Positions 1 through 5,939 of a DNA stretch of 7,864 nucleotides are shown here, one piece after another; within the stretch, counting starts at the first letter, position 1; each line of letters opens with the position of its first letter. The position numbers and the translations under genes are program-made. This stretch comes from Campylobacterota bacterium (GTDB lineage Bacteria; Campylobacterota; Campylobacteria; Campylobacterales; Sulfurovaceae): NCBI GenBank assembly GCA_022600655.1, contig JAHZJZ010000088.1, forward strand, positions 1 to 7,864, in the 5' to 3' direction. Under the pieces are notes generated by a model. The model was given only the letters and a program-made list of their open reading frames with translations, had not been told where the DNA came from and made no database searches.

Positions 1-94
1 AAAATTTAATAGAGAAGAATATTTAAGCAGATAAAAGCATTAAAGAGAGAGATAAATAGTGAAAATTATGTTTTTTAATAATTTATTTTGTATT

Positions 95-100
95 TATAAA
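95..100 (+). promoter_or_regulatory. Candidate -10 box for the M15 peptidase gene
   Basis: TATAAA lies 12 nt before the ATG at 113 in a very AT-rich stretch. No -35 box is recognisable, which is common for the main sigma factor in Campylobacterota. The implied start of transcription is near 107, leaving a leader of only a few bases, and no Shine-Dalgarno sequence is visible between it and the ATG. Inferred from sequence alone. Confidence 0.35.
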
Positions 101-112
101 GTACCATAGCTT

Positions 113-751
113 ATGAAAAAGATAACTTTATTAACACCCCTATTTTTACTAACACCTCTCTTGGCTGACTTTGAAGGTCACATTCACAATATCGCTCCTA
201 AACTGAAAGAGAAGATGATTCAAAACAACAGTTGGCAAGAGGGTTGTCCTGTCCATACGCGTGATTTACGCTATCTCCGTTTGACCTATATAGATTTTGA
301 TAACATTGATCAAGTAGGTGAGTTGATTGTACATAAAGATATTGCTCAAGAGACACTGGAGATTATGAGCAAACTTTATGAGATTGGTTACCCCATCTAT
401 CAGATGCGACTTATTAGTGAATACAAAGGCAACGACTGGCAATCTATAGAGGCAGATAATACTTCGGCATTTAACTGTCGAAAAGCCACAGGCTCTAAAA
501 AATGGTCAAAACACGCTTATGGAAAAGCGATAGATATCAACCCTATTGAAAACCCATATATCTCAAGAAAAGGGAAAATCTCACATAAAGCCTCACTTAA
601 ATATAGAAAACGTGTTCATAAAGAGGACAGTATGGCTGACAGGGCTGTACTACTAAAAAATGATGAAGCAACTAAAATTTTTAAAAGTTATGGATTCTCT
701 TGGGGTGGAGATTGGCGATATACTAAGGACTATCAGCATTTTGCAAAGTAG
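113..751 (+). CDS. Exported M15-family zinc peptidase (D,D-carboxypeptidase / endopeptidase-like)
   Basis: This 212-residue protein starts with a signal peptide of about 18 residues (KK, then a hydrophobic stretch ending LLA before DF), so it should act in the periplasm on peptidoglycan peptides. The C-terminal half carries the M15 zinc site: SKHAYGKAID at 132-141 gives the first His (H134) and Asp (D141) ligands. The end of the protein, GGDW near 198-201 followed by DYQHF at 206-210, gives the acidic catalytic residue (D206) and third ligand (H209). The WGGDW...DYQHF ending resembles the M15C / Peptidase_M15_4 group (Ply500 and CwlK relatives), so it could be an L,D-endopeptidase rather than a D,D-carboxypeptidase; the exact bond cannot be told from sequence. 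The stop codon TAG (749-751) comes from the palindromic repeat at 748-818. The gene converges on dusB. No clear ribosome binding site precedes the ATG. Confidence 0.85.
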   Translation: MKKITLLTPLFLLTPLLADFEGHIHNIAPKLKEKMIQNNSWQEGCPVHTRDLRYLRLTYIDFDNIDQVGELIVHKDIAQETLEIMSKLYEIGYPIYQMRLISEYKGNDWQSIEADNTSAFNCRKATGSKKWSKHAYGKAIDINPIENPYISRKGKISHKASLKYRKRVHKEDSMADRAVLLKNDEATKIFKSYGFSWGGDWRYTKDYQHFAK

Positions 752-818
752 CGTGGGCATTTTTGCCCACGATAAACTATAATAAACTATCTTTCGTGGG
801 CAGGAATGCCCACGCTAC
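748..818. repeat. REPIN-like element, copy 1 (two inverted GTAG-headed REPs)
   Basis: This 71-bp element has perfect 12-bp terminal inverted repeats, GTAGCGTGGGCA (748-759) and TGCCCACGCTAC (807-818). Each half folds alone: 752-759 pairs with 764-771 around a TTTT loop, and 795-802 pairs with 807-814 around GGAA. The AT-rich spacer between the hairpins contains TATAAT (778-783). A GTAG tetranucleotide in front of a short GC-rich hairpin, present as two inverted copies, is the known design of REP/BIME (REPIN) elements mobilised by REP-associated tyrosine transposases (RAYT, TnpA_REP). A second copy at 7119-7189 matches at 67 of 71 positions. Here the element fills the whole space between two convergent genes and contributes a TAG stop to each. 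It may also act as a bidirectional transcription barrier or 3'-end RNA stabiliser, as reported for REPs in other bacteria. No target-site duplication is evident. Confidence 0.85.
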
Positions 819-1777
819 AGAGGGCTTTGAGAAAAAAATCTCTCAGCTACTTCTCTCATCTCTTTTGGTTCTTCAACTCTGTTGACTAAATCACGAAAGG
901 CAGAAGCACCTTGATAACCAGTTTTCGAGTAGGTATGAAGGTGTTTTCTAAACATAACGGCTCCATATTGTCCATAGTGGTTTATCATCTGGTCAAAGTG
1001 TTCTAAGACTACCTCTTTGATAAGCTCAGGTGTAACTTCGGCACTACTTGTACCATTTAAGTATGATTTCATCACTTGGAAAATCCATGGTTTTCCTACA
1101 GCTCCTCGTCCTACCATCACACCATCAGCACCTGTGTAGTCTAAAACCCATTTGGCTTTTTCTGGTGTAGTAATGTCTCCGTTGGCAATAACAGGAATAG
1201 ATACAGACTCTTTAATGGCTCTAATGGCATCATAATCAACAGGAGCCTTATATCGACCACTTCTTGTTCGTCCATGTACTGCGATGAAGTCTGCACCGTT
1301 CTTTTCACACACTTTGGCTATCTCAACAGGGTTTTTCTCATCAAAACCTATACGAATCTTGGCTGAGGTATACTCTTTGTTGGAGTACTTTTTTATGGTA
1401 CGAATGGTCTCACCCATTTTATCTAAGTCAGTAAGAAGGGAGCTACCTTGAAGATTGTTAACCACTTTAGGAGCAGGACAACCACAGTTTAGGTCAATTA
1501 TATCAACACCATCTTGTTGATTAATAAGTTCAACAGCTTTTTGTATAACTGCTTGGTCTGAACCTGCTATCTGTATGCTGTAGGGGGTCTCTAAGGGATT
1601 TTTTTCTAACATTCTAATGGTTCGTTCATTTTGAAAAGCAAGAGCATTGGAGCTAATCATCTCTGAAACGGTAAGGTCAGCCCCAAACTTTTTAACAACG
1701 CTACGAAAAGGGAGGTCGGTAAACCCAGCCAGAGGGGCTAGGGCGAAAAGAGGGGTAGAGAAATCGAGTGTAGCCAT
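815..1777 (-). CDS. dusB: tRNA-dihydrouridine synthase DusB-like
   Basis: This FMN- and NADPH-dependent enzyme reduces uridine to dihydrouridine in the tRNA D-loop. The 320-residue length matches the family (E. coli DusB is 321). Visible motifs are the N-terminal barrel start FALAPLAGFTDLPFR (11-25), the active-site segment LNCGCPAPKV (97-104 region) with the catalytic Cys at position 100, AVHGRTR (167-172), NGDI (199-202), and the FMN phosphate loop MVGRGAVGKPW (221-231). Dus subfamily assignment to DusB rather than DusA or DusC rests on overall pattern and on the gene neighbourhood. It is the last gene of the accD operon, starting 7 nt after the stop of the membrane protein gene. No Shine-Dalgarno is visible, so translation is probably coupled to the upstream gene. 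Its TAG stop (complement of 815-817) is provided by the right arm of the REPIN. Confidence 0.93.
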   Translation of the reverse strand: MATLDFSTPLFALAPLAGFTDLPFRSVVKKFGADLTVSEMISSNALAFQNERTIRMLEKNPLETPYSIQIAGSDQAVIQKAVELINQQDGVDIIDLNCGCPAPKVVNNLQGSSLLTDLDKMGETIRTIKKYSNKEYTSAKIRIGFDEKNPVEIAKVCEKNGADFIAVHGRTRSGRYKAPVDYDAIRAIKESVSIPVIANGDITTPEKAKWVLDYTGADGVMVGRGAVGKPWIFQVMKSYLNGTSSAEVTPELIKEVVLEHFDQMINHYGQYGAVMFRKHLHTYSKTGYQGASAFRDLVNRVEEPKEMREVAERFFSQSPL

Positions 1778-1784
1778 TAATTAA

Positions 1785-2828
1785 CTATACGTCATTACAG
1801 ATGTGTTTAATGTTCATTAAGTCTGTAATTTTGTATTTTTTATGCTCTTTCTTCAAATCATATAAGGCTCTAAAACGAATAAACTCATCAGCATCATGCT
1901 CATCAAGATAGTCACCAGCTTTTTCAATCATCTCATAATCAAAGAGTAGGTAAAGGTAAGCCGTTTGAGCTTTTGGATACTTAGCGTCATACCCTTTAAA
2001 GAGTTTCAAGTTTTCATCAGGGGAGAGCTGTTTTTTAGTAATATTCGCCACAAATAAGAAATCACTACACTTTAACTCTCCACTTAAGTCATTGATGAAC
2101 TCATCTAAAATAGATTGTGTTAAACCTAAATCATTATCACGTGTTACACGACCAATTAACGTAATGAAGCTCTCTCTATTAAATACCTTGCTATATTTTC
2201 TTGCTTTAAAAAAGGTAGCACTGTTAGAAAATTTATGGAGTGCTTTGTTAAACACCTCTTTGTCATATTTATCTTTTTGTTGTAGTACCTCTTCTATAAA
2301 GGGTTCATCTTTATCTAAACAGTTAAGATGGTTCTTAATGACTAAAGGGTTGTCATCTGAGAGTACTTTGGCTAACTTTTTCTCTTTGAAGTTAACACAT
2401 TCACCTTTATCTATTTCAGAGATAATATTTAAAGCACTTTGAATCTTCTCTGAAACACCATCAACAGTTCCATTTACTTTAAGATTAGAGACTTGAAGCA
2501 GTGAAGCACTCTCTTTGAGTCGTGGTAGGTTAAATTTATGTGCTTTTGGTTCATTTAAAAGAGACCAATATAGAGCATTGTTTAGGTTATTGCTGTCTTT
2601 TTCCCATTTCTTAAACCTGAAAAAGTTTTTAGTACCATAAAACATCATATGAATTACAGATGCTACCATCAACAAAAACATAGGCATAATCACCCATAGT
2701 GCAACTGGCAGTGTGACATATACACCATAAAAATTATGACTATACTCATTTGGATTAAAAGTATAGATAAAAATTCCTACCATTGCCATTAATATTATTG
2801 ATGCCAGAATATACAAACCTAAACGCAT
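1785..2828 (-). CDS. Conserved two-TM membrane protein of unknown function
   Basis: I do not recognise a functional family. The protein has about 347 residues with two N-terminal membrane helices (roughly 3-24 and 36-63). A long, charged, Lys- and Asp/Glu-rich soluble part of about 280 residues follows, predicted to be mostly helical and probably cytoplasmic. A GTG at 2834 in the same frame would add two residues, but it sits inside the Shine-Dalgarno sequence AGAGGAG, so the ATG at 2826-2828, placed 5 nt after that motif, is the better start. It lies 15 nt after the dksA-like gene and 7 nt before dusB. From memory, Campylobacter jejuni has a putative membrane protein in the same slot (Cj0124c), which suggests a conserved lineage-specific gene. 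It could have a link to ribosome or membrane growth through its operon, but nothing in the sequence shows this. Confidence 0.85.
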   Translation of the reverse strand: MRLGLYILASIILMAMVGIFIYTFNPNEYSHNFYGVYVTLPVALWVIMPMFLLMVASVIHMMFYGTKNFFRFKKWEKDSNNLNNALYWSLLNEPKAHKFNLPRLKESASLLQVSNLKVNGTVDGVSEKIQSALNIISEIDKGECVNFKEKKLAKVLSDDNPLVIKNHLNCLDKDEPFIEEVLQQKDKYDKEVFNKALHKFSNSATFFKARKYSKVFNRESFITLIGRVTRDNDLGLTQSILDEFINDLSGELKCSDFLFVANITKKQLSPDENLKLFKGYDAKYPKAQTAYLYLLFDYEMIEKAGDYLDEHDADEFIRFRALYDLKKEHKKYKITDLMNIKHICNDV

Positions 2829-2833
2829 AAACA

Positions 2834-2840
2834 CTCCTCT
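2834..2840 (-). promoter_or_regulatory. Ribosome binding site that fixes the start of the two-TM protein
   Basis: On the minus strand AGAGGAG is followed by 5 nt and then ATG at 2828. It overlaps the alternative GTG start at 2834, which it therefore rules out. Confidence 0.75.
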
Positions 2841-2843
2841 ATT

Positions 2844-3200
2844 TTATTTATGTTCTTTTTCGATAATTTCTCTACAGGTAATACAATATCGAGCAAAGAT
2901 TTTAACCTTAAGTCTTTCAATATTGATTTCTTCTCCACACATTTCACATGTCCCGTAAAGATTCTCGTTAATTTTACCTAAAGCTAGTTCAATTTCTGCT
3001 AATTCCTTAGCTTGTTGGTCTAAAATGGCATTATCTACTGCACGTCCTAGTGACATTGATGCATGGTCACCCTCATCTTTTAGTTCGTTGTTACTCATAT
3101 CATCCATTTCAGATGAAGTAATATTTAAATTTCTTTTAATTTGAACACTTCTCGCCTCTAATGCTGTCTTAAAAAATTCTATTTGTGTACTATCTAACAT
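2844..3200 (-). CDS. dksA: DksA/TraR-family RNA polymerase-binding regulator
   Basis: This 118-residue protein has the DksA plan: an N-terminal helical hairpin (coiled coil, about 1-75) and a C-terminal four-cysteine zinc finger CEMC (85-88) and CITC (106-109). The tip of the hairpin keeps DEGDHA (42-47), which fits the DxxDxA motif that in E. coli DksA reaches the polymerase active centre. DksA proteins enter the secondary channel of RNA polymerase and adjust transcription of rRNA and other genes, often with ppGpp. It is shorter than E. coli DksA (151 residues), as seen in Campylobacterota homologues. The ATG at 3200 is preceded by AGGAGA at 3211-3216 with a 10-nt gap. It is the fourth gene of the accD operon, so a transcription regulator is made together with translation and lipid genes. 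Confidence 0.88.
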   Translation of the reverse strand: MLDSTQIEFFKTALEARSVQIKRNLNITSSEMDDMSNNELKDEGDHASMSLGRAVDNAILDQQAKELAEIELALGKINENLYGTCEMCGEEINIERLKVKIFARYCITCREIIEKEHK

Positions 3201-3210
3201 ATTGTTTATA

Positions 3211-3216
3211 TCTCCT
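3211..3216 (-). promoter_or_regulatory. Ribosome binding site of the dksA-like gene
   Basis: AGGAGA on the minus strand, 10 nt before the ATG at 3200, located in the 25-nt gap after rlmH. The spacing is slightly long but the match is good. Confidence 0.6.
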
Positions 3217-3225
3217 AAATTATTT

Positions 3226-3687
3226 TTATTTATGATAAGGGTGATTATTTAGAATAGTCAAGCCACGAAACACTTGTTCCATCAATACCACCTTCGCCAG
3301 TTTATGTGACAACGTAATTTTACCAAAAGAGATAGACTTTTCACATTTAGTTAAAAAACCCCTCTCAAAGCCGAAAGCTCCACCAATGAAGAAGTTTACA
3401 ACCCCTCTATCCTTAAGCAAATCTGAAAGCTCATGGCTATCAACCTCACGACTACTAGGGTCTAAAGCTATATTAAATCCCCCTGCTAAATACTTACTAA
3501 GTGCAAGAGTATAAGATTTTTGTGAAGCCTCTGTGGAGATATCATGTGCCTTGGTAATCTCTTTGGTAAATATCTCAAAAACCTCTACTTTTGCAAATGG
3601 TTTGGCAATTTTTTGATAATGCTCTATCAGAGGTGCATAGAGTTTATCTTTAGATTTTTTATCAATGATATAGATATTAATTTTCAT
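3226..3687 (-). CDS. rlmH: 23S rRNA pseudouridine-1915 N3-methyltransferase RlmH
   Basis: RlmH is a SPOUT-class, SAM-dependent methyltransferase acting on pseudouridine 1915 in helix 69 of assembled ribosomes. From the ATG at 3687 the protein has 153 residues, close to the family norm of about 155. Signature features are NIALDPSSRE (72-81), the SAM-knot segment FFIGGAFGF (99-107), FGKITLSHKLAKVVLMEQVF (121-140), and the conserved C-terminal HPYHK (149-153) whose Tyr and His are needed for methylation. An in-frame GTG at 3696 would add MTY but has no better ribosome site, and family members begin with MKI-like sequence. The first 11 nt overlap the end of the thiE-family gene, so translation is probably coupled. 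It is the third gene in the accD operon. Confidence 0.95.
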   Translation of the reverse strand: MKINIYIIDKKSKDKLYAPLIEHYQKIAKPFAKVEVFEIFTKEITKAHDISTEASQKSYTLALSKYLAGGFNIALDPSSREVDSHELSDLLKDRGVVNFFIGGAFGFERGFLTKCEKSISFGKITLSHKLAKVVLMEQVFRGLTILNNHPYHK

Positions 3688-4237
3688 ATAAGTCACTGCC
3701 TATAACACGATAAGTAATTTGCTCTTCAAATACATCGTTTAGTTTAACCCCACCAATAAGCCCAACAGGGTGTTTTGAATACTTAGCTAACTCTAGGGCT
3801 TTTTCTCCCAATACCTTAGCTTCACGTTTGGTATTGGTTCCTCGGTATGCTCCTAAACCAATATAGTCTAAATCTAAACCATTGGCTTCCATAATCTCTT
3901 CTTGGTTATGCGTAGAGAGACCCAGTGTTTTAGTTCCTATTTTAGCTCGAATGGCAGTGATGGCTTCACTTAGGTTAGCAGAGAATGCTCTAATGTCCTC
4001 TTGCCCTATATGTAGACCATCAGCTTCATCTATAAGTTCTATGGCATCATTAACAATAAGTTGACCTCTGTAGTATGTTTTAATCAGTTGTAAATCTTTT
4101 CGTTTCTCTGCTAGAGAGCCTGATTTATTACGATATTGAGCTATGGGAACATTGAGCATTTCGATTTTTTTTGAAAGAAGTTCTAAAGAGAGTCCCCTTT
4201 TAAGGAGAACTTCTTTATCAAGTAAGGCATATATCAT
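3677..4237 (-). CDS. thiE: Thiamine-phosphate synthase family protein (ThiE/TenI-like)
   Basis: ThiE joins the thiazole and pyrimidine phosphates of thiamine in a TIM-barrel active site. Many family residues are visible in this 186-residue protein: the opening YALLD (3-7), QYRNK (34-38) corresponding to QxRxK, the ND pair (63-64), HIGQED (76-81), GLSTH (106-110), GLGAYRGTNTK (127-137) in place of the usual GPxFxTxTK, and GGV (162-164). It is about 20-30 residues shorter than typical ThiE. The usual C-terminal AVxSAI is replaced by RVIGSDLY (177-184), so the phosphate-binding Ser appears changed to Gly. It may be a true ThiE of a short type or a TenI-like paralogue; the barrel fold is near certain, the activity less so. 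It starts 3 nt after accD and overlaps rlmH by 11 nt. There is no ribosome site, which implies coupling to accD translation. Confidence 0.75.
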   Translation of the reverse strand: MIYALLDKEVLLKRGLSLELLSKKIEMLNVPIAQYRNKSGSLAEKRKDLQLIKTYYRGQLIVNDAIELIDEADGLHIGQEDIRAFSANLSEAITAIRAKIGTKTLGLSTHNQEEIMEANGLDLDYIGLGAYRGTNTKREAKVLGEKALELAKYSKHPVGLIGGVKLNDVFEEQITYRVIGSDLYEN

Positions 4238-4240
4238 GGG

Positions 4241-5107
4241 CTAAGAGGCGTTATCAACCCTTGGATTATCTTTTAAGAAGAGTGTTAGTAAATCAGCGAT
4301 TGTCTCTTTCATATCATTTCTATCAACAATCATATCAATCAATCCATGTTCAAGTAGAAACTCTGAGCGTTGGAAACCTTCGGGTAAGTCAACCCCAACA
4401 GTTTGTTTAATAACCCTTTGCCCTGCAAATCCAATCAATGCACCAGGTTCAGCGATGATGATGTCACCTAACATCGCAAATGATGCAGAGACTCCACCCA
4501 TGGTTGGGTCTGTTAAGACTGAGATAAATGGTAACCCTTGAAGGTGAAGACGATTGAGAGCAGCTGATGTTTTACTCATCTGTAAAAGTGAGAAAGTACT
4601 CTCTTGCATTCTTGCCCCACCACTAGCAGAGACAATAATAAGACCACACTTCTTCTCGATGGCTCTGTTGATAGCACGAACAATTTTTTCGCCCTCAACA
4701 GAACCTAAACTCCCTCCCATAAATGAGAAGTCAAAAATGATTACTTCAGCTTCAACACCATTGATGGTACAAGAACCACCCACTACGGATGAAGTTTTTC
4801 CTGTTTTTGCTTTGGCTTCATCAAGTCGTTTTTTATAAGATTTTTTATCTATAAATTTTAAGGGGTCAATGGGAGCTAATGTTGCATCATGCTCAACAAA
4901 ACTACCTTCGTCACAAAGAAACTCTTCTCTTTTTTTAGCGTTTATTCTAAAGTGATTGTTACATTTTGGACAAACATTACACTTTGCCTCAACTTCTTTA
5001 TAGTACATCAAAGCTAGGCATTTTGGACATTTGATCCAGTTACTCTGCTCTTGTTGTGTATTAGTTTCATTTCCCATCATATTAGAAAAAAGGTTTGCAA
5101 AATTCAT
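4241..5107 (-). CDS. accD: Acetyl-CoA carboxylase carboxyltransferase subunit beta
   Basis: AccD pairs with AccA to move the carboxyl group from biotin to acetyl-CoA, giving malonyl-CoA for fatty acid synthesis. From the ATG at 5107 the protein has 288 residues. Its zinc ribbon cysteines fall at 27, 30, 46 and 49, the same numbers as in E. coli AccD, which supports this start over the upstream frame extension to 5158. Carboxyltransferase motifs follow: FDFSFMGGSLGSVEGEK (125-141), SASGGARMQES (160-170), LTDPTMGGVSASFAMLGD (198-215), and GFAGQRVIKQT (226-236) with oxyanion-hole glycines. GGAG lies 9 nt before the ATG, and a -10-like TATTAT is at 5137-5142. It is the first gene of a six-gene minus-strand operon. 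Confidence 0.96.
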   Translation of the reverse strand: MNFANLFSNMMGNETNTQQEQSNWIKCPKCLALMYYKEVEAKCNVCPKCNNHFRINAKKREEFLCDEGSFVEHDATLAPIDPLKFIDKKSYKKRLDEAKAKTGKTSSVVGGSCTINGVEAEVIIFDFSFMGGSLGSVEGEKIVRAINRAIEKKCGLIIVSASGGARMQESTFSLLQMSKTSAALNRLHLQGLPFISVLTDPTMGGVSASFAMLGDIIIAEPGALIGFAGQRVIKQTVGVDLPEGFQRSEFLLEHGLIDMIVDRNDMKETIADLLTLFLKDNPRVDNAS

Positions 5108-5116
5108 TTTTATATG

Positions 5117-5120
5117 CTCC
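5117..5120 (-). promoter_or_regulatory. Ribosome binding site deciding the accD start
   Basis: GGAG on the minus strand, 9 nt ahead of the ATG at 5107. No such motif precedes the in-frame upstream start at 5158, and the upstream residues do not look like AccD. Confidence 0.6.
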
Positions 5121-5136
5121 ACATGATTTTGATAAA

Positions 5137-5142
5137 ATAATA
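5137..5142 (-). promoter_or_regulatory. Candidate -10 box of the accD operon promoter
   Basis: TATTAT on the minus strand, in an AT-rich context, with a predicted transcript start near 5130 and a leader of about 23 nt carrying the GGAG site. No -35 box of convincing strength is seen at the proper distance. No strong terminator separates the rhodanese gene from accD, so some read-through from upstream is also possible. Confidence 0.4.
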
Positions 5143-5202
5143 CCATAATCGATATCAATAATGACTAAGTTTTTATATAAAATTAAATTCTAAGTATAGA
5201 TT

Positions 5203-5880
5203 CTATGGGCGTGTTGAACTCATGTTTAATCCTAACCAACTTGCCATTCCTCCACGATACCACTTAATCTTTTGAGGAGGATAGCCAAAGGAGAGTAGGG
5301 AGTTAATCATCGCTGGAGATTGTCCACACCATGAGGCATTACAAAAAAGAACAATGGTTTTTGCCTTTGAAAAATCATAAGCTTTCTTTGTACCTCTAAC
5401 CCCTAAGCGTTGAAAAGCCTCTTTGAACTCTTTTTTAAAATGTTTAGGTTTAATGATATATTCAAAAGGAATATTAACAGCAGAAGGGATGGTTCGATAC
5501 TCAAACCATAGGGGTTTTCTTGTATCAATGAGTAACATATTTTCATCCTCTTGCATCTCTTCGATGAACTCTAGCACCTCTAATTCACCAAATGTCTCAA
5601 CATCATCATCTATTTTCATGGGTGAGAGCTGTCCAGAAGTGGTTACAAATGTAGATTTGCATACATCGGGAACATCTTTACTGGCATAACCTTCACTCCA
5701 AAATGAGTGGTTGGCGATGGGTACCTCTTTGCACCTTCGGTCTAGGTTACGACCAACACTCATCACTTTAGATTTTCCATCATCTGTTTTTATCTCAATA
5801 TCGATGCTATTAGATTGTAAAAGATTAGCGTCAGCAACTGTGAATGTGCTAAGTAGAATAAATAAAATAGGTTTCAACAT
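5203..5880 (-). CDS. Exported rhodanese-like domain protein
   Basis: This 225-residue protein begins with a signal peptide (about 1-18, ending VADA before NL), so it should be periplasmic. Residues about 98-220 form a rhodanese domain: LLIDTRKPLWFEYRTIPSAV (116-135) is the substrate-entry strand-loop, and VLFCNASWCGQSPAM (177-191) is the active loop. C180, right after the strand, is the position of the persulfide-forming Cys. A second Cys, C185, sits in WCGQSP. The N-terminal part (20-95) has two more Cys (C50, C74) that could form a disulfide; I do not recognise that region. Likely roles are sulfur transfer or binding of sulfane sulfur in the periplasm, plausible in a sulfur-metabolising Campylobacterota, but the partner is unknown. 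AAGGAG is placed 6 nt before the ATG, and the gene has its own promoter, separate from DUF819 upstream. Confidence 0.85.
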   Translation of the reverse strand: MLKPILFILLSTFTVADANLLQSNSIDIEIKTDDGKSKVMSVGRNLDRRCKEVPIANHSFWSEGYASKDVPDVCKSTFVTTSGQLSPMKIDDDVETFGELEVLEFIEEMQEDENMLLIDTRKPLWFEYRTIPSAVNIPFEYIIKPKHFKKEFKEAFQRLGVRGTKKAYDFSKAKTIVLFCNASWCGQSPAMINSLLSFGYPPQKIKWYRGGMASWLGLNMSSTRP

Positions 5881-5886
5881 CTTGAA

Positions 5887-5892
5887 CTCCTT
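5887..5892 (-). promoter_or_regulatory. Ribosome binding site of the rhodanese-like gene
   Basis: AAGGAG on the minus strand, 6 nt from the ATG at 5880. This is the strongest Shine-Dalgarno/spacing combination in the window together with that of the two-TM protein gene. Confidence 0.7.
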
Positions 5893-5910
5893 AAAAATAA
5901 TTATTCATTC

Positions 5911-5939
5911 TATATAAAAATAACTTAAACTAATATCAA
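5911..5939 (-). promoter_or_regulatory. Promoter of the rhodanese-like gene
   Basis: On the minus strand TTGATA (5939-5934) and TATATA (5916-5911) are separated by exactly 17 nt, a near-consensus sigma-70-type pair. Its -35 box overlaps the TGA stop of the DUF819 gene (5936-5938). The predicted start of transcription is near 5904, giving a leader of about 24 nt with the AAGGAG site. This argues that the rhodanese gene is transcribed independently of DUF819. Confidence 0.6.

Noticed and set aside
2..34. Possible tail of an upstream plus-strand gene (ten codons then TAA)
   Set aside because: It is too short to judge and shows no recognisable sequence. All other frames at the left edge are closed.
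748..818. Simple rho-independent terminator between convergent genes
   Set aside because: The hairpins lack a following T-run, and the same 71-bp unit occurs upstream of genes at 7119-7189, so a dispersed repeat explains it better. It may still slow transcription.
2092..2442. 116-codon plus-strand frame opposite the two-TM protein gene
   Set aside because: It is Ser/Leu-rich, has no motifs or ribosome site, and lies fully inside a well-supported gene on the other strand.
4554..4838. 94-codon plus-strand frame opposite accD
   Set aside because: The opposite strand encodes strongly conserved carboxyltransferase motifs, so this is a shadow reading frame.
5108..5158. 17-residue N-terminal extension of AccD
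   Set aside because: The shorter start has GGAG at good spacing and puts the zinc cysteines at the same residue numbers as E. coli AccD. The extension runs across the likely promoter.
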